Shown here one piece after another: positions 58,041-64,000 of a stretch of DNA of 64,000 bases. The first letter of the stretch is position 1, and each line of letters opens with the position of its first letter. Under the pieces are notes generated by a model that searched no databases, was not told the origin of the DNA, and worked only from the letters and a program-made list of their open reading frames with translations. Source of the DNA: Unio delphinus (lineage: Eukaryota; Mollusca; Bivalvia; Unionida; Unionidae); contig JAQISU010000163.1 in the NCBI GenBank assembly GCA_029339505.1, forward strand, positions 744,001-808,000. The letters run 5' to 3'. A program made the position numbers and the translations under genes.

Positions 58041-59192
58041 AACGCGCCGACGACGAAATAGTCTCCACCACTTTACACATTTAAAAAATACAAGCCCCAT
58101 ACAACCAAGAATCCACAACAATGAACAATAACATTAGTTCAAACCCACTGTCCACTGAAACAAATCCCCACTGTACGGTAGAACTCACTAATTTATGGAC
58201 CAAAATCATGTTTCTGGCTTTGATATTCCAAAATCATGAAAGGTAAGATAGTTCATTTCCTAAACTAGTAACGTCAAATGCAGCAAGACGCACGCATGAT
58301 CCAACATAGAAACGAACAAGGCACAAAAACTGCCTAACACGTGGATTTTCCTCCACTCAATGCTGAGGTCACAGGGCCAGCGGAACTGTTGTTGTCCGTA
58401 TGTGAATTCCATGACGAATTCAATAATACTCTCGACGACACCGCGAGATCCAGAGCAAGGTTTTATATCAGTTTTGGTATAAAACACAGAGATGCAGACG
58501 GCGGTGTAAACAGTGGTTGGTGGGTGGCACACGTTCACGAATGTAAGAAGTAAATTTAACGTTGTAGACGTTTTCAGTGACAAACTAAACTATAGGATCA
58601 AACACGCCCAAGAATGCATAGAAAACTCCATTCACAATACCCTTATGGTATTACAACATAGTGAACTGCACCATGTATCACTGACTTTATTTCAAGTTTT
58701 CACAATAATTATTAGTAATACCATTGTAGAATGAATGCAGGTTTTAATAGTGCCTAGTATTTTGGTTTGTTCAGTTAGTTATTACACTATTATAAGAAAA
58801 CGAAATAAGTTTGAAATAAATGTACTTTTCGCAATCAGTATTAATTTATCATGCATGCCATATTTCCACATATTGTGGTGCAGACTGTTAACACGGAAAT
58901 GTTTGGTGAGTAAAGATGCAATGTCCAGTGAAAGCGAGTAACGAGTATCTTGCTTTGTTTGATTATGCATACGCTGACAGTGGTACTGTCATAGCCATGG
59001 TACCAAAAACGTAAATGTTTGTACCATGTGAACATTGTTTGTAAAATTACTGATCGCCAGGAAGCAGCCAAGTTATTGAACAAAGACGAGTTCACGTATA
59101 AAATAGGAGAAAAAAACAAAAAAACAAATAAATAAACAAAACTTTAAATAGGTTGCAGTGTGTGTGTGCCTCCTAACCAAGAACTGCTCCGC
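58041..59192. other. Non-coding, nothing recognised
   Basis: Several overlapping frames of 60-107 codons lie on both strands at 58260-58583 and 58341-58553. None has a domain I know, and the overlap suggests chance openness. Confidence 0.4.
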
Positions 59193-59362
59193 CAGTCCCG
59201 GTACTAGGATGTGCGGGGCCCAATATGCGCAAAGCAGCAAGCGATGAATGCGGGGGCCCCAAGGAAAAATTACATTGCGGAGTTCAATTCTTGAAAGCGC
59301 AAGGCCTATGTCCCAAGGCTCAATGCGCTTACCTTGATCACCTTGCCATAGGACCGGGCCTG
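59193..59362. mobile_element. hAT-like MITE
   Basis: Ends CAGTCCCGGTACTAGG and CATAGGACCGGGCCTG are imperfect inverted repeats. The interior is GC-rich with gcggggccc and cgggggccccaa, as in the 34.4-kb element. The flanks tgctccgc and tgtacagc agree at only 5 of 8 positions, so the duplication is weak. Confidence 0.6.
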
Positions 59363-59561
59363 TGTACAGCACAATCTCGAACAGGCCATATCAACTTGTA
59401 TCATAGGGTATTGTGAACGCTAATTAAATCCAATGGAAAGGTATTACACATACTGTAAGACCATCCTGGTCCTTCATTGTTTAGTTTTAAGAGTTTCATC
59501 TCGCGAACATTCTTGTTCTCTCTTTCATTCTACTGATTTCCCCGTATTTAGTCCCTGATGC

Positions 59562-62349
<2,788 letters not shown>

Positions 62350-63150
62350 AAATGATATAGAGGCCATGGAAGATTGGAAATTGATACCTGTGGCCAAGGA
62401 AGATTGGAAATTAATACCTGTGGCCATAGAAAATTGAAAATTGATACCTGTGACCAAGGAAGATTGGAAATTAATACCTGTGGCCATGGATAATTGAAAA
62501 TTGATACCTGTGGCCAGGGAAGATAGGACATTGATACCTGTGGCCATGGAAGATTGGAAATTGATATATGTGGCCATGGAAGATTGAAAATTGATACCTG
62601 TGGCAATAGAAGATTGGAAATTAATACCTGTGGCCATGGAAGATTGGAAATTGATATCTGTGGCCATGGAAGATTGAAAATTGATACCTGTGGCCAGGGA
62701 AGATTGGACATTGATACCTGTGGCAATAGAAGATTGGAAATTGATACCTGTGGACAAGGAAGATTGGAAATTGATACCTGTGGCCATGGAATATTGAAAC
62801 TTGATACCTGTGGCCATGGAAGATAGGACATTGATACCTGTGGCAATAGAAGATATGGAAATTGATACCTGTGGCCAAGGAAGATTGGAAATTGATACCT
62901 GTGGCCACATGAGATTGGAAATTGATACCTGTGGCCAGGGGAGATAGGACATTGATACCTGTGGCCATGGAAGATTTTAAAATGATACATCTGGCTATGG
63001 AAAATTGGAAAATGATACCTTTAGCCAGGGAAGATTCAAAATTGATACCTGTGGACATGGAAAATTGGAAATTGATACCTGTGACCAAGGAAGATTGGAA
63101 ATTGATACCTGTAGCCACAGAAGAGTCAGAATTGATTCCTAAGCCTATAG
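62350..63150. repeat. 30-bp minisatellite, about 26 copies
   Basis: Unit ggaagattggaaattgatac plus ctgtggccat, exact 30-bp steps over most of the range, with point variants. Since 30 is a multiple of 3, frames stay open on both strands: three on the minus strand (239, 213 and 210 codons; one reads MATGINFQSS-type decapeptides) and one on the plus strand. Simultaneous openness in several frames argues that none is selected as protein. Confidence 0.95.
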
Positions 63151-63312
63151 ACGATTGGACCAGTGCCATGGACAGGGTAGGACATCTTTGAAAAAATAAA
63201 ACTGGTGTCTCACAATGTTGAGGGGTCCATTGCCGTTTTAAGTTGTAATTCATAGGGGCCTACTGGAGAATTTTTCTTAGGGCCAAATGCCCATAAATCT
63301 TGTCTACTGCCT

Positions 63313-63495
63313 TGGATAGGACATTGATACCTGTGGCTGTGGAAGATTGGATATTGATACCGGTGGCTATGGGAGATTGGACAATGATAACTGCTGTAGA
63401 AGATTGAACATTAATGCCTGAGACCATGGAAGATTGGACAAGGATGCTTTTGGCCATGGATGATTGGACAATGGTAACTGTGGAAAATTCAACAT
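63313..63495. repeat. Degenerate continuation of the 30-bp array
   Basis: Six or seven looser copies (gaagattggacaatgata, tggctgtgga) after a 160-bp interval of unrelated sequence. Confidence 0.85.
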
Positions 63496-64000
63496 TGTTG
63501 AATTTCATAACACTTCAAGATGTCACATGTATACCGGCCATTGTGGAGAATAGCTACACATGCTGTGATCCATTTAGTGGATATGACTGAGTTAAAAAGC
63601 TGAGCAGAACGATGTCCGGCTCCTTCAAAGTTAGATTGCTCTTTGCAGGACATATTTGCAGAATTTGATTGATGGAAGAGGGATAAGTCTTTGATATTTA
63701 GATACAAAATTACATCTTGTTAAATTTATTTGCCTATATAAGCCAAATGAAATCTGAATATTTACAAGTCCCACCATACACCAGTTAGTTTTAGGTTGTA
63801 TGACAGATGTCCACCATGACCATAAATTTAAAAGAATGAAAGGTGACAACAGTTTACACAAAATGATGTACATGATTTCATTTGTATAATTTATGGGGAG
63901 GTCTGGCAAATGTATTGAGATTGTAACATTTAACCCAAATTGGTGAGCAAGTGGCCTGAAAGGTCATGCAATTTTTACAACTGATCTTCCATTTGTAATT
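63496..64000. other. Non-coding, nothing recognised
   Basis: Short overlapping frames without domains up to the window end. Confidence 0.4.

Overview
The window looks like repeat-rich, AT-rich nuclear DNA of an invertebrate animal, most likely a mollusc or another lophotrochozoan. The pointers are an animal-type Polinton/adintovirus-like element, an I/Nimb-like LINE with RNase H, SINEs of types I associate with molluscs, many (GA)n/(GT)n microsatellites and large minisatellite arrays. I see no host gene that I can name. Almost every coding region belongs to a mobile or viral-like element.

1-8.1 kb is a decayed endogenous Polinton-like (virus-like) element. Its order is: family B DNA polymerase fused to an SF1 helicase (+), an HNH nuclease frame (+), then a convergent block of retroviral-type integrase, PLA2-like protein and small zinc-ribbon protein (-), then a divergent block of A32-type packaging ATPase, capsid-like protein, unidentified protein and adenain-like cysteine protease (+). 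The set implies replication (polymerase-helicase), integration (integrase), virion maturation (protease), DNA packaging (ATPase) and membrane breach (PLA2 domain). Polymerase and ATPase are long and open. The capsid, the unidentified gene, the protease and the start of the PLA2 frame are broken. A small inverted-repeat insertion sits between ATPase and capsid.

8.5-18.6 kb is a retrotransposon complex. A broken LINE fragment lies on the minus strand (8.55-9.9 kb). Next come two copies of an unclassified repeat with conserved RNA-hairpin potential (9.9-11.7 kb). Then follows a plus-strand LINE with a broken ORF1 and a complete 1308-residue ORF2 (13.66-17.59 kb). A third partial copy of the unclassified repeat follows the LINE.

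18.9-41.9 kb is mostly non-coding DNA with a series of minisatellites (53, 28, 32, 33 and about 41-42 bp units), microsatellites, hAT-like MITEs, a second LINE relic whose reverse transcriptase is interrupted by a microsatellite, a SINE on each strand, and a second Polinton-type ATPase relic at 39.0-39.6 kb.

43.15-56.81 kb is one continuous 13.7-kb satellite of a 31-bp unit. It carries twelve copies of a roughly 200-bp hAT-like MITE. All twelve sit at the same position of the unit and are flanked by the same 8-bp duplication, so they look like one insertion that was amplified with the array.

56.8-64 kb is mostly unremarkable non-coding DNA with another tRNA-derived SINE, another MITE, a compound microsatellite and a 30-bp minisatellite that stays open in several frames. 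All calls are by eye from sequence and translations; no database search was possible.
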